A DNA stretch of 44,875 bases from Bacteroidales bacterium. GTDB lineage: Bacteria > Bacteroidota > Bacteroidia > Bacteroidales > WCHB1-69. The notes under the pieces are model-generated. The model was not told the origin of the DNA, made no database searches, and saw only the letters and a program-made list of their open reading frames with translations. Below, piece by piece: positions 7,609 through 16,341 of the stretch (position 1 is the stretch's first letter; each line of letters begins with the position of its first letter). The stretch lies in contig JAFYAW010000004.1 of the NCBI GenBank assembly GCA_017540505.1, forward strand, positions 1 through 44,875. Reading direction: 5' to 3'. Position numbers and translations under genes: made by a program.

Positions 7609-8577
7609 TTAACGCATTAAAAGAAGTTGGAAAAGTAAATTCACAAAGATAGGAATACTGGCCATCAACGCAATTATGCTGCATATCTTGGCACCTTTCC
7701 CTTCAGGGTTGACCAAAAGAATTGTTGCATAGACCACACAAAATAAAAGCACACCTATGGAAATAGGGAAAAACATTTCCATTGAGGGCATTTCTTCCAT
7801 ATCTGGCATAGCGAGGTGATAACCTATTCGTTTGGTTATTTCATTGAAAACACCGATAACCCAAAAGGAATAGAAAATAAAAAACAATATAAAACACAGT
7901 TGAGGAAACGAAATGTTCCTGATTTCTTTTTCCCAATTCCGAATAAGTGTTTTACGCTTTTTTCTGAATAAATCACGTTGTCTTGCGAAATTCTTGTTTT
8001 CTATTTGATAAATATTCGCTTCCCCATTTTGCGTAAATGATATTTTCCAGCCTATATACAATAGAGTGCAGAATTCAAAAACAAGTAAAAAAAACAGATT
8101 CCCCTTTTCAAAAAACCAAAAAGGGATAGAGATGAGGGGAAACAGGAGGAAACTGATCTCCAACAAGACAAATATGCGGAACAACGAATCTTCGGAATTT
8201 TCCATCTTGCGCCGGAAATGCCAAAAGAAACTGTTGCAGAAGGATAGAGTAATGCCTAAAACAACAAAAACAACCTCATAAGACGCAACTTCTTCGTCTC
8301 TTACCGCTGCTAAAACAAGCATTACACATACCCATATCAAATAAAATACAGAAAGGAGAGTGCAGATTTGAAATAGCGTTTTTTTATTTTGCAGATAAGA
8401 GTAGGCATGAGCTATTAACAGCGGTGCGAGAGGAAGGACTGCAAAAACGCCATCGAAAAGACCTGCAAACAGTAGTAGTATTGCCGAAAACACATAGAGT
8501 TGAGCATACATATCCCTTATGATTACAGGTATCTTTATGCTTTTAGCGGATGAGAATACTTTTTTTAACAAATTCAT
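7609..8577 (-). CDS. Multi-spanning membrane protein, candidate immunity protein (paralogue 4 of 5)
   Basis: A 322-residue integral membrane protein starting MNLLKKVFSSAKSI, paralogous over its full length to the protein at 1781-2746. Shared blocks include the N-terminal AQLYVFSAI, the signature CNSFFWHF, FEFCTLLYIGWKIS, and KRIGYHLAMPDMEEMPSM. About seven hydrophobic segments flank one hydrophilic basic loop (about 195-220). It begins three bases after the stop of the preceding membrane gene, so the pair is surely co-transcribed. No known family is recognised. Position between a variable effector gene and a second effector module suggests an immunity or accessory role, which is inferred. Confidence 0.8.
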   Translation of the reverse strand: MNLLKKVFSSAKSIKIPVIIRDMYAQLYVFSAILLLFAGLFDGVFAVLPLAPLLIAHAYSYLQNKKTLFQICTLLSVFYLIWVCVMLVLAAVRDEEVASYEVVFVVLGITLSFCNSFFWHFRRKMENSEDSLFRIFVLLEISFLLFPLISIPFWFFEKGNLFFLLVFEFCTLLYIGWKISFTQNGEANIYQIENKNFARQRDLFRKKRKTLIRNWEKEIRNISFPQLCFILFFIFYSFWVIGVFNEITKRIGYHLAMPDMEEMPSMEMFFPISIGVLLFCVVYATILLVNPEGKGAKICSIIALMASIPIFVNLLFQLLLMR

Positions 8578-8580
8578 CGT

Positions 8581-9246
8581 CTATTGCAATTGGTTCGAAT
8601 CTTTTTCCCCCATCAGTTCCTTGAAGTTCTTTTCGCTTTCTCGCTTTACCTCGCTTTTCTTCCTCCAAGCGCACCAGATAACGTACAAGATGGAGGTGCT
8701 CCATATAGGAATGGCGGCAAACGAATTAAAACTGCCAAATACAGCTGTCATACCTCCAACGACTAATCCAACAAAGAAATTAAGTGCCAATAATATAAAA
8801 ATTTTAGCATCATAATATTTTTCGGGGAAGATGAAATGCCATATAATGATGTTTACAACAAACGGTAATTCTGAAAATATAACTATCACCAAACTTTCAA
8901 TATCTCCAATGGCACAAACGGTCATCAATACCACAAACAACACAAGAACTACCAATGAAATAGTGTTTATCAACATTTTTTTTCTCTTGAAAATAGCAAT
9001 GCACAATGTGAGACATAGAGAAAAGAGGATAAAGGTTGCTACAACTGGCATACACAGCATCAATAGCCTTTCTGATAAATTATATAAGTCGTGTTCCGCA
9101 TAATGTATGTTAGCTTCAACTTGTTCCAAGACACAAAAAATAGAGAAGAAGAAAAAGAAAATTAATATTTGGAAAAGCAAATCCACAATATAAGATGGAA
9201 TATCAGTGTTCTTTATGAATGATGATGCTTCTTTTAATAAATTCAT
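8581..9246 (-). CDS. Multi-spanning membrane protein overlapping the short effector gene, candidate cognate immunity protein (paralogue 5 of 5)
   Basis: A 221-residue protein with about five membrane spans, starting MNLLKEASSFIKNT. It has the family signature VNIIIWHFIF followed by KYYDAK and YVIWCAWRKK, and a charged tail ending SNQLQ. The closest relative in the window is the 1122-1766 protein; their 3' ends are almost identical DNA. Its first 44 bases overlap the end of the short effector-like gene, the same arrangement as 3413/3376 in the second cassette. It is followed after three bases by the 7609-8577 gene. A toxin-neutralising inner-membrane protein is the favoured reading, by context only. 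Confidence 0.8.
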   Translation of the reverse strand: MNLLKEASSFIKNTDIPSYIVDLLFQILIFFFFFSIFCVLEQVEANIHYAEHDLYNLSERLLMLCMPVVATFILFSLCLTLCIAIFKRKKMLINTISLVVLVLFVVLMTVCAIGDIESLVIVIFSELPFVVNIIIWHFIFPEKYYDAKIFILLALNFFVGLVVGGMTAVFGSFNSFAAIPIWSTSILYVIWCAWRKKSEVKRESEKNFKELMGEKDSNQLQ

Positions 9247-10264
9247 CGTCTATGGTTTTAATAGGTGATAAAATATAATAATCAACACAACAATTTGTAA
9301 TGCTTTTTTGAAGAATTATTCTTAAACTTCTAAAAACTTTATTGTTTAATTTCCCCCATTCTCCTTCTTTTAATAAAGATGTCAAATAAAAACGAACTGG
9401 ATTTTTTGGATTGCTTGGATTCTCATTCCATGTCCCAAGCATTTGACTAAACCAAGTTAACGGTTTCCACCAGACTTTCTTGTCATCATCAAAATTGAAA
9501 TCGTCAAAGAAACGGCATTTTACGCTTTCCACATTCAAGACCCATTGTCCGAGTTGATAGTTTTTATCCAACCATCCTTGGTAATAACACCTCATCGCGT
9601 ATTTGCCCAAAGCAGCCCCAATGTCGTCAAAATCACCATCCTCGTATCCTATGGAATAGGACATGAAAAGATTTTCATTGACGAAACTTTCCGTTTCACT
9701 CCGTTCGGTCTTGAACCTTTCGTTGCCTCCGACAGGTCCACAATCCTCCCTTTTTGACAGGTTTTCGTGAAACAGCTTCAAGGATTCTAATATGACCGGT
9801 AGTTTGGAGGTGTCGTTATATAGAAAAATATTCTCGCCATCAGGATTACTTGGGCTATATCCCAGATTTTCAAAAGAAAGGTAGCGTATCCCCTTGAAAT
9901 ACTCCTTCAGATTCTTCACGTCAAAGTCCTCCACCCGTTTCTCGCTCATAAAGAACTCGTATGGGAATTTCAGCGACTTGCCGCTTCCCTCCAACCAATG
10001 GATCTGGCACAATGCCCCATGTAACCAGCCTAATTTCACCATAATCTCCGGCAAATGAAGTATCAGCTTGTGTTTCACGAACCGGTTGTGCTTGGGGGTG
10101 AGTTCCGCCCCGTCATAAAAGCGGAAAGATTCGCCTTTCAGCATGCCGACATCCGGCAGCAGACTGTCAGCGAAATCGTCAGAGTAATACTGCGACCATT
10201 CGCTGGAGAAAACCTTGTGCGGCTGGCACATGCTTGTGATATGATCGAATTGTTCCCGGGTCAT
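9203..10264 (-). CDS. Effector-like polymorphic protein, short form with internal deletion
   Basis: A 353-residue paralogue of the 3376-5313 protein. Residues 1-64 match it closely; residue 65 onward then matches residues 369-434 of the long form, so 304 residues (912 bp) are missing cleanly and in frame. The C-terminal 223 residues align with the long form's tail through IGYEDG, DDIGAALGKYAMR, CRFFDDFNF and LGTW, but are diverged and have different insertions. There is no signal peptide. The frame is intact and the overlap with the downstream membrane gene is kept, so it looks functional rather than decayed. The loss of the middle, Ig-like region might turn it into an orphan toxin tip or a shorter delivered variant; this is inference. 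Confidence 0.72.
   Translation of the reverse strand: MTREQFDHITSMCQPHKVFSSEWSQYYSDDFADSLLPDVGMLKGESFRFYDGAELTPKHNRFVKHKLILHLPEIMVKLGWLHGALCQIHWLEGSGKSLKFPYEFFMSEKRVEDFDVKNLKEYFKGIRYLSFENLGYSPSNPDGENIFLYNDTSKLPVILESLKLFHENLSKREDCGPVGGNERFKTERSETESFVNENLFMSYSIGYEDGDFDDIGAALGKYAMRCYYQGWLDKNYQLGQWVLNVESVKCRFFDDFNFDDDKKVWWKPLTWFSQMLGTWNENPSNPKNPVRFYLTSLLKEGEWGKLNNKVFRSLRIILQKSITNCCVDYYILSPIKTIDDEFIKRSIIIHKEH
9885..10011. repeat. 127-bp perfect direct repeat, copy within the short effector gene
   Basis: Identical to 4022-4148. On the higher-coordinate side, similarity continues to base 10072, the deletion junction, then resumes as the N-terminal coding part up to 10264 with scattered changes (roughly one in a dozen bases). 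On the lower-coordinate side similarity drops abruptly into the variable tail. Confidence 0.85.
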
Positions 10265-10298
10265 TATTTTTTTAATCTATCAAATCTCAAAGGCCATA

Positions 10299-10344
10299 GT
10301 TGAACAAATATCATAACAATGCACAAACCGCCTTTTTGTTGCAG
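10299..10344 (-). repeat. Leader repeat copy 3 (upstream of the short effector gene)
   Basis: On the minus strand: CTGCAACAAAAAGGCGG, then TTGTTATGATATTTGTTCAAC, 34 bases before the ATG at 10264. It is the copy nearest the island edge, immediately downstream of the rluD-family gene, so it may include the island's entry promoter. Related to 7532-7586 and 1077-1130. Confidence 0.5.
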
Positions 10345-10356
10345 GAGGATAGGGCA

Positions 10357-11418
10357 TTAGTTCTCTTCCATTGGGCGGCTGCTGACGTAGTCGCGCCACT
10401 TGTCCACCACCGTCTGGAAGTCCGCCGGCAGCTCGGATTCGAACAGCACATATTCGCCTTTGGTGGGGTGCTTGAAGCCGATGGATTTGGCGTGGAGTGC
10501 CTGCCGCGGCATCAGCGCGAAGCAGTTGCGGATAAACTGCTGGTATTTGCTGAACGTGGTGCCCTTGAGGATGCGGTGCCCTCCGTACGACTCGTCGTTG
10601 AAGAGCGGATGGCCGATATGCTGCATGTGCACGCGTATCTGGTGCGTGCGGCCCGTCTCCAACTGGCATTCCACTAACGTCACGTAGCCGAAGCGCTCGA
10701 GCACGCGCCAGTGGGTGACGGCGTGTTTGCCCCGCTCGTCATCCTCCGGGAAGACGGTCATGATCATGCGGTCCTTGGGATGGCGGCCCACGTTGCCCAC
10801 GATGGTGCCGGAGTCCTCCTCAAAGTCGCCCCAGACTAATGCCCAGTATTTGCGTTCGAGGTCGTGGTTGAAGAAGACCTTGGCCAAACGCATCTGGGCC
10901 AGCTCGTTCTTGGTGACCACCATCAGGCCGGAGGTGTTCTTGTCGATGCGGTGCACCAACAGGGGCTTCACGGGTGTGCCGTCGGCCTGCCGCTGGTCCT
11001 GGAAATAAAAGCATAAGGCATTGACCAACGTGCCGGTGTAGTTGCCGAAGGCGGGATGCACCACCATGCCGGGCTCCTTGTTCACAATCACGAAGTCGTC
11101 GTCCTCGTACATGATGTTGACGGGTATGTCCTCGGGATAGACCTCCGTGTCGCGGGGTGGGTTGGGCATCAGGATGGAGATCACATCGTTGGGATGCACC
11201 TTGTAGTTCTGCCGTACAGGATTCCCGTTCACTAAGATGCAGCCGGCCTTTGACGCCTGCTGGATCTTGTTGCGGGAGGTGTTGCGGATAAGGTTGAACA
11301 GATATTTGTCGATGCGTAGCAGCTCCGTGCCGGGATCGACCACGAAACGGTAATGCTCGTACAGTTCGTCTTTTGGGTTTGTGCCCTCAGTTTCCGTGAT
11401 TTGGCTTTCGTCTTTCAT
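10357..11418 (-). CDS. rluD: RluA/RluD-family 23S rRNA pseudouridine synthase
   Basis: The start chosen is the ATG at 11418 (MKDESQIT), giving 353 residues; a TTG seven codons upstream is less likely because it overlaps the promoter box. An N-terminal S4 RNA-binding domain (about 30-90: RIDKYLFNLI, NKIQQASKAG, VNG) is followed by the synthase domain. The catalytic motif is LLVHRIDKNTSGLM, with the Asp that attacks uracil; ETGRTHQIRVHM and an LHA motif follow. In RluD these enzymes modify uridines in helix 69 of 23S rRNA. It has a good -7 box upstream. Its end lies 92 bases before the AT-rich effector island, marking the island's right border. Exact RluA-versus-RluD assignment is uncertain. 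Confidence 0.92.
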   Translation of the reverse strand: MKDESQITETEGTNPKDELYEHYRFVVDPGTELLRIDKYLFNLIRNTSRNKIQQASKAGCILVNGNPVRQNYKVHPNDVISILMPNPPRDTEVYPEDIPVNIMYEDDDFVIVNKEPGMVVHPAFGNYTGTLVNALCFYFQDQRQADGTPVKPLLVHRIDKNTSGLMVVTKNELAQMRLAKVFFNHDLERKYWALVWGDFEEDSGTIVGNVGRHPKDRMIMTVFPEDDERGKHAVTHWRVLERFGYVTLVECQLETGRTHQIRVHMQHIGHPLFNDESYGGHRILKGTTFSKYQQFIRNCFALMPRQALHAKSIGFKHPTKGEYVLFESELPADFQTVVDKWRDYVSSRPMEEN

Positions 11419-11436
11419 CAAACAGTATTTTCGGCG

Positions 11437-11444
11437 CAAAGATA
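11437..11444 (-). promoter_or_regulatory. -7 box (TATCTTTG) for the rluD-family gene
   Basis: The minus strand reads TATCTTTG, the Bacteroidota -7 consensus TAnnTTTG, 19 bases before the chosen ATG at 11418. Confidence 0.6.
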
Positions 11445-11461
11445 GGAATTCGGGAATGAAC

Positions 11462-13912
11462 CTATTTGCAGGACTTGCAGATGATAGCGCGCACTGCCTC
11501 GTTCTCCAAGACAGAAACCGGCAGCTTGTCGAAGAGGCCGCACAGACGCGGAATGTCGCGCTCGGCAGCCATTTTCACGGCCTTCGTGAACATCGGGCTC
11601 AGGTAGGTCTGCTCGCGGTGGGCGGCAATCGAGATGTAGGAGAAGATGAAATCCTCCGCGATGTTCTTCTCGTCCAAGAAGGGATCCATCAGCGAGAGCG
11701 CATACGTGTAGTCATGCTTCTTCACAAAGTAGGAGGCTAACTTGTAGGCGTTCTGCCAGCTGTCCATCTTGGGATTGCGTATCTCCTTGATTTTGGCGAA
11801 GGTGGCCGCGGAAAGCGCCGCCGTCTCCGTGGTCACGGGAACGGTATCCAGATAGTTTATGACCTTCAGCTGGAACTCCATGTTCAGGCTGTTGACTTTC
11901 TCCTTCGAGATGCCGGGGATGGCGTAGAGCTTGTCGATGTTGGCCTGTATCTTCGCAATGTCGGCGGTGGAGCGGATCGGGGTCTGGAACACATCGCACA
12001 CGGTGATGTTGAAGAGTAGTGGCTGGTTGGCCTGGTTGAGGTTATATACTGTGGTCATCTGCTTGGCGATGGAGGGTGTCATGGCCGTCTCGTCGTAATA
12101 CTGCATGTAGAGACGGTTGTTAAGCAGCGTCTGGAACTCCTTCTTTGTCGGGATGTTCATCTCTGAAAGCAGGTCGGCGGAGTAGTTGCCCTTTTCCATC
12201 TGGTCAATCATGTAGTTTTCGATAGCCATCGCAAGCCCTTTGTTCTTGTTGGCCATCGCGTTGTTGAACTTCCACGTGACGAATTTCTGCTCTTTTTCCT
12301 TGGTCTCAATCGGATAGGTGACGTAGTATTTGATTTCGTAGAAACGGCACGGGGCCAGATAGCCGCTGTCCAGCACCTTCAGGGCATAGCTGTCCGATTT
12401 CAGCTGTTTGGCTGCTTCGTCCAAGGTCAGGAAGCTGAGGTCGTAATACTCACCGTTGTTTACAATATTCTTTTTAAAAAGTTCCCAGCAGAAATCGTAG
12501 GATATGGTGATTTCCACGCCGGGATATTTGGTCATCATGTTCTTCTTCAGGAAATCGGCACGTTTCTGCTGTATTTTCTGATAGTTCACGTCTTTATAAT
12601 AGTTGGGGGAGTTGTGTGCGATGATTTCTATTTTCTTCAGCGTGTATTCGGGCACGTTCACGGTGGTCAGCAGCGAGTCGAAAGCGTCGCACGTGTAGTC
12701 GGTTTTCTTGTGCACGTAGGGGAAGGTGATGCTGAAGTCGCCATCCTCCGTGGAGGGCACCCACTCGCCGGTGCTCTTGATGCCCGTCATGTCTTTCAGG
12801 AAATTGATTTTCTCGGTGTAATCGGCGTTCTTGGTCTCGATATGTTTTGGGAAAATCGTGCGGCACACATAGTTGCCTTCTTTCAGCACTAAGATGTTGA
12901 TGTCCATTTCCTGGTCCAGCTCGATGGTCTCGGGTACGGAGCCGATCTTGGCCACCAGCTTGCCGGATTTCAGGTTGGCGTTCTCGTTCGCCTCGAAGAT
13001 TTTCTCGTAGGTGATGGGCTTGGAGACGGTGCCGCGGTGCGCATGGTCATAATCCACGGTCAGGTCATCGCAGTCGTACTGGCTGTGCTGCACGTAGTCA
13101 AGTGCGATGGCATCGCCCTCTTTGCCAATGAGTTTCTTCAGGTTCTTATAGTCGTTGCAAACCAGATAGACATCGCCGTTCTTGTTCACGCTGATGTATT
13201 CGGAAAGGACTTCCAGGCCCGGCTCGGAGGCGCATTTCTTGCAGACCTTGTCGTCGTATGCCTTGAGGCCGGCCATGCCTTTGGTGTAGGGCAGGTCTCT
13301 GGCCCCGATGGGGGTTTTGTAGCCGAGGGTGCGGTCGTTGCCGAGGATGACGGAGAAGTACATGCTCTTCATCATCTTGTCGGTGTTGAATCCGATGCCC
13401 ACTAAGGAGTGTTGCTTGTCAAGCAGGATGTCAGCAGTTTTGACGTTCTTGAGCAGAAGCTGGATGGTGGACAGGCAGAGGTCGTAGTAGGTGTATTCCA
13501 CCTCGCCGAGATAGGCTTTGGTCTTCGCCACCAGCTCGATGCCGTTGCCCGCGAGACTGTATTTGCGCAGGCGGTAGGGCAGTGTCCTGTAGGGGGCCAC
13601 ATTGTCCTCGGTCTTTTCATCCTTCACGGCTTGGTAGTCGGCCTGGAACTGCGCGGTGGAATCCATTTGCTCATTGTGTTCCAGTGGCGGGAGGAAGCGG
13701 TATTGTGCACGGGCCAGGTCCATCATGTCCGTCAGACACTTGTACAGTATCTCGGGTTTGTAGTTGTTGGGTGCGAAATTGCGCGTGTATTGCGCATTTT
13801 GCTTCAGCGACGACGGGTCGAAGCCTGCGTATGGGTTCTCTGTTTGGGAAAAAGTTATATTACTGAATATCAGAAATATAAAAATAAAAACAGCCGACAA
13901 TTTTTTATCCAT
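11462..13912 (-). CDS. Large secreted protein, CAP-like N-terminal domain and possible OmpA-like segment
   Basis: The open frame extends to 14074, but the ATG at 13912 (or 13918) is chosen because it starts a clear signal peptide: MDKKLSAVFIFIFLIFSNITFS, cleaved before QTENPYAGF. The protein is 816 residues. Residues about 45-190 look like a CAP/SCP domain: L-rich helix, a domain-internal NGIELV, and ADILLDKQHSLVGIGF followed by SVILGND. Around residue 430-470, IEIIAHNSP followed by KRADFLKKNMM resembles the peptidoglycan-binding part of OmpA-like domains. The C-terminal third is helical and repeat-like, with no assignment. It is probably periplasmic or secreted. Domain calls are by eye and tentative; the gene itself is certain. 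Confidence 0.8.
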   Translation of the reverse strand: MDKKLSAVFIFIFLIFSNITFSQTENPYAGFDPSSLKQNAQYTRNFAPNNYKPEILYKCLTDMMDLARAQYRFLPPLEHNEQMDSTAQFQADYQAVKDEKTEDNVAPYRTLPYRLRKYSLAGNGIELVAKTKAYLGEVEYTYYDLCLSTIQLLLKNVKTADILLDKQHSLVGIGFNTDKMMKSMYFSVILGNDRTLGYKTPIGARDLPYTKGMAGLKAYDDKVCKKCASEPGLEVLSEYISVNKNGDVYLVCNDYKNLKKLIGKEGDAIALDYVQHSQYDCDDLTVDYDHAHRGTVSKPITYEKIFEANENANLKSGKLVAKIGSVPETIELDQEMDINILVLKEGNYVCRTIFPKHIETKNADYTEKINFLKDMTGIKSTGEWVPSTEDGDFSITFPYVHKKTDYTCDAFDSLLTTVNVPEYTLKKIEIIAHNSPNYYKDVNYQKIQQKRADFLKKNMMTKYPGVEITISYDFCWELFKKNIVNNGEYYDLSFLTLDEAAKQLKSDSYALKVLDSGYLAPCRFYEIKYYVTYPIETKEKEQKFVTWKFNNAMANKNKGLAMAIENYMIDQMEKGNYSADLLSEMNIPTKKEFQTLLNNRLYMQYYDETAMTPSIAKQMTTVYNLNQANQPLLFNITVCDVFQTPIRSTADIAKIQANIDKLYAIPGISKEKVNSLNMEFQLKVINYLDTVPVTTETAALSAATFAKIKEIRNPKMDSWQNAYKLASYFVKKHDYTYALSLMDPFLDEKNIAEDFIFSYISIAAHREQTYLSPMFTKAVKMAAERDIPRLCGLFDKLPVSVLENEAVRAIICKSCK

Positions 13913-14122
13913 AATCATACAATTTACGGGTTTTGCAAAACGAAAGCAATAATAAGAAAAATTTGTCAAACCACGGTGAGGCAAAAGGTGAAAAAATGTT
14001 GTATTGTGTTTAGTCGCCCGAAAATGTTTATGACGGATTGCAGACCGGAGGCGTGCAGGGGGATTTGTAGGCATTTTACAGATAATGCCTCATATTCTTG
14101 CAGAATTGTAATGGAAAAATTA

Positions 14123-14130
14123 TATCTTTG
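14123..14130 (+). promoter_or_regulatory. -7 box (TATCTTTG) for the C10 protease gene
   Basis: TATCTTTG lies 48 bases upstream of the ATG at 14179. A TCTTG at 14096-14100 is a plausible -33 element. The intergenic region 13919-14178 (about 260 bases) between the divergent genes holds nothing else I can identify. Confidence 0.6.
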
Positions 14131-14178
14131 CAGCATAATAGATAAAACAATAAATCAGTTACCACGTAAAAATCTTTT

Positions 14179-16248
14179 ATGAATAAAACATTCTCTATTC
14201 TTTCCATTATATGCGGGCTTCTTTGGGGAACGGTCCAGGGGAATCCAGTGGACCAGACCGTGGCCCGTCAGGTGGCCGGGAACTTTTTCGCCGCTATCAA
14301 GGGTGGTGTTGCCCTCGTCTGGGAGGATGTCACACCGCAGACTGGCTTTCAAGAGTTCTACGTTTTTGCAAACAAGGACGGCGAAGGCTTTGTGATTGTA
14401 TCCGCCGATGACTGTGTGCAGCCGATTTTGGGGTATTCCACTACCAGTCGCGTTCCTGAGATCTTACCCGCGCACACCCGCTTTTTTCTGCAAGGCTATG
14501 AGGAGGAAATCCTTCACTATAAGAATAACAATGTAGGGGCGACCGAAGAGATAGAGCGGCAATGGAGGAGTCTGATACAGGGAACTTTCACTCCGCAAAA
14601 CACCACATCGGTGGCGCCTCTGCTGACCAGCACTTGGGACCAGTATCCACTCTACAATAACCTGTGTCCCGACTCGGCGGGCGTGCATGCGTTGGCCGGA
14701 TGTGTGGCTGTCGCCACCGCGCAGGTAATGAGATTCTGGCAATGGTCCATCATGGGGACCGGTTCCTACAGCTACACGGACGCTAATTTCGGCTACCAGT
14801 ACGCCAATTTCGGGACTACCACCTACCAATGGTCGCTAATGCCGAATGCCCTTGACTACAGCAGTTCTAACGCACAAATCAACGCCGTGGCCACCCTCCT
14901 CTATCATGTTGGCGTGGCCGTGAAAATGAATTACGGCACGAATATAAGCACTGCCTATATGCATTCTACGACACAACCAAGCAGTTTGAATGCTTTGAAG
15001 AATTATTTCGGCTACAAGAATACGCTACACTCCGTTGTGAAGAACGGGACTTCTGACGCTGTGTGGGTGTCCACCCTCAAAAACGAACTTAATGCAGGCA
15101 GACCCGTGCTTGAGTCCGGTAATGACGGAGAAATCGGTCATGCTTTCGTGTGCGACGGCTATGACAACAACGATCTTTTTCACATCAACTGGGGATGGGG
15201 CAGCTATTTGGATGGCTATTTTGCGCATAATGCCCTTAATCCCAATGGCGGTGGGAGTGGCGGCAACCAAAGCGGCACCTACAACAATGGGGTGGCGATA
15301 CTGGTGGGCATTGAGCCAGAAGGCGCACCCAACCCCAACCAGCAATACACCATCACGGCCACCTCCTCCAACAGTACCATGGGCTCCGTGACGGGTGGTG
15401 GCGTATATGCCGGCTCGAACACGGTGGAGTTGAGGGCCACCGCCAACCCCGGCTACCGCTTTACGGGATGGAACGATGGCGTGACCACAAACCCGCGCAC
15501 TATCGTTGTGACAGGCAATACCACCTATATCGCCAACTTCGCCAACTTGGGCGGCAACGTACGCCATTATGACAATGGGACGTTTTCCGGTGCCTATAGT
15601 GCTGCCGACGTCACCTATTGGGGAATTCGTTTCCCTGTTGGCACCCTGTCGCCATACACAACGTTGTCCGCCATCCGCCTTTGGGATGTAGTGGCCGGCA
15701 ACTACGAAGTGCGTATCCATCAGGGGAATTTTCCAACTCCCAGCAATAAGGTTTACAACCAGAATTTCCAGATGTCCGGGTCAAACAACTGGCATGAGAC
15801 GAATCTCAACACTCCTGTCACTATCGATCATTCGAAACCCTTGTGGGTCGTCATATATTATGTGGGTACTGATTTTCCGGCGGCAGCCAGCGATTATGCC
15901 GGCACCGATGAGGGTTCTTGGCTTTCCTACGACGGTGCTATGTGGTATAAGTTGAGCGACTTCTCCGACACGTATGTCACGTGGATGGTGCGTGCCGTGC
16001 TGACGGGCGGCAACGACCCCGTTTCGGAATATCAGGCTGCAACAGAGAACATTTACAGTGTTGGGAACACGATTGTGATGGACGGCGTGGACAACACTTG
16101 GGTGGAAATCTACGATATGACCGGAAGACTTGTCATCCGCGACGAGAGCACGGGGCTTAGCCATCGGGTGTTCCCAATCGCCCACAGCGGCGTTTACATG
16201 GTGCGCACTGGCAACGGAAACACCAAGAAAGTTGTCGTGATGCGGTAG
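14179..16248 (+). CDS. C10 family (streptopain-like) cysteine protease with T9SS C-terminal domain
   Basis: A 689-residue secreted protease. A signal peptide (MNKTFSILSIICGLLWGTVQG) is followed by an inhibitory propeptide of the Spi/C10 type (to about residue 140). The mature domain has the catalytic Cys175 in LAGCVAVATAQVMRFW and His321 in GHAFVCDGYD, followed by FHINWGWGSYLDG. Next comes a beta 'bacterial repeat' module (about 390-455: GSVTGGG...YRFTGWNDG) and a lectin-like beta region. A type A T9SS sorting domain ends the protein (NTWVEIYDMTGRLV ... GVYMVRTGNGNTKKVVVM). It should be exported across the outer membrane by the T9SS and cleaved or anchored there. Interpain and PrtT of oral Bacteroidales are known relatives of this architecture. 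Confidence 0.93.
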   Translation: MNKTFSILSIICGLLWGTVQGNPVDQTVARQVAGNFFAAIKGGVALVWEDVTPQTGFQEFYVFANKDGEGFVIVSADDCVQPILGYSTTSRVPEILPAHTRFFLQGYEEEILHYKNNNVGATEEIERQWRSLIQGTFTPQNTTSVAPLLTSTWDQYPLYNNLCPDSAGVHALAGCVAVATAQVMRFWQWSIMGTGSYSYTDANFGYQYANFGTTTYQWSLMPNALDYSSSNAQINAVATLLYHVGVAVKMNYGTNISTAYMHSTTQPSSLNALKNYFGYKNTLHSVVKNGTSDAVWVSTLKNELNAGRPVLESGNDGEIGHAFVCDGYDNNDLFHINWGWGSYLDGYFAHNALNPNGGGSGGNQSGTYNNGVAILVGIEPEGAPNPNQQYTITATSSNSTMGSVTGGGVYAGSNTVELRATANPGYRFTGWNDGVTTNPRTIVVTGNTTYIANFANLGGNVRHYDNGTFSGAYSAADVTYWGIRFPVGTLSPYTTLSAIRLWDVVAGNYEVRIHQGNFPTPSNKVYNQNFQMSGSNNWHETNLNTPVTIDHSKPLWVVIYYVGTDFPAAASDYAGTDEGSWLSYDGAMWYKLSDFSDTYVTWMVRAVLTGGNDPVSEYQAATENIYSVGNTIVMDGVDNTWVEIYDMTGRLVIRDESTGLSHRVFPIAHSGVYMVRTGNGNTKKVVVMR

Positions 16249-16341
16249 TCTGAAAGGCTCCTTTTGAAGGGTTGTTTTCATTGTTTTTTACCCTGTTGAA
16301 AAAAATTATTGTGACAGCGATGGTTGTTATCAAAAAAAGTG

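Noticed and set aside
9203-10264. Short effector-like gene as a pseudogene
   Set aside because: The internal deletion is exactly in frame, the start and tail are intact and the overlap with the next gene is kept; an assembly artefact remains possible.
10280-10669. Minus-strand 129-codon frame across the rluD 3' end
   Set aside because: It overlaps the conserved C-terminal coding part of the rluD-family gene in another frame and has no conserved features.
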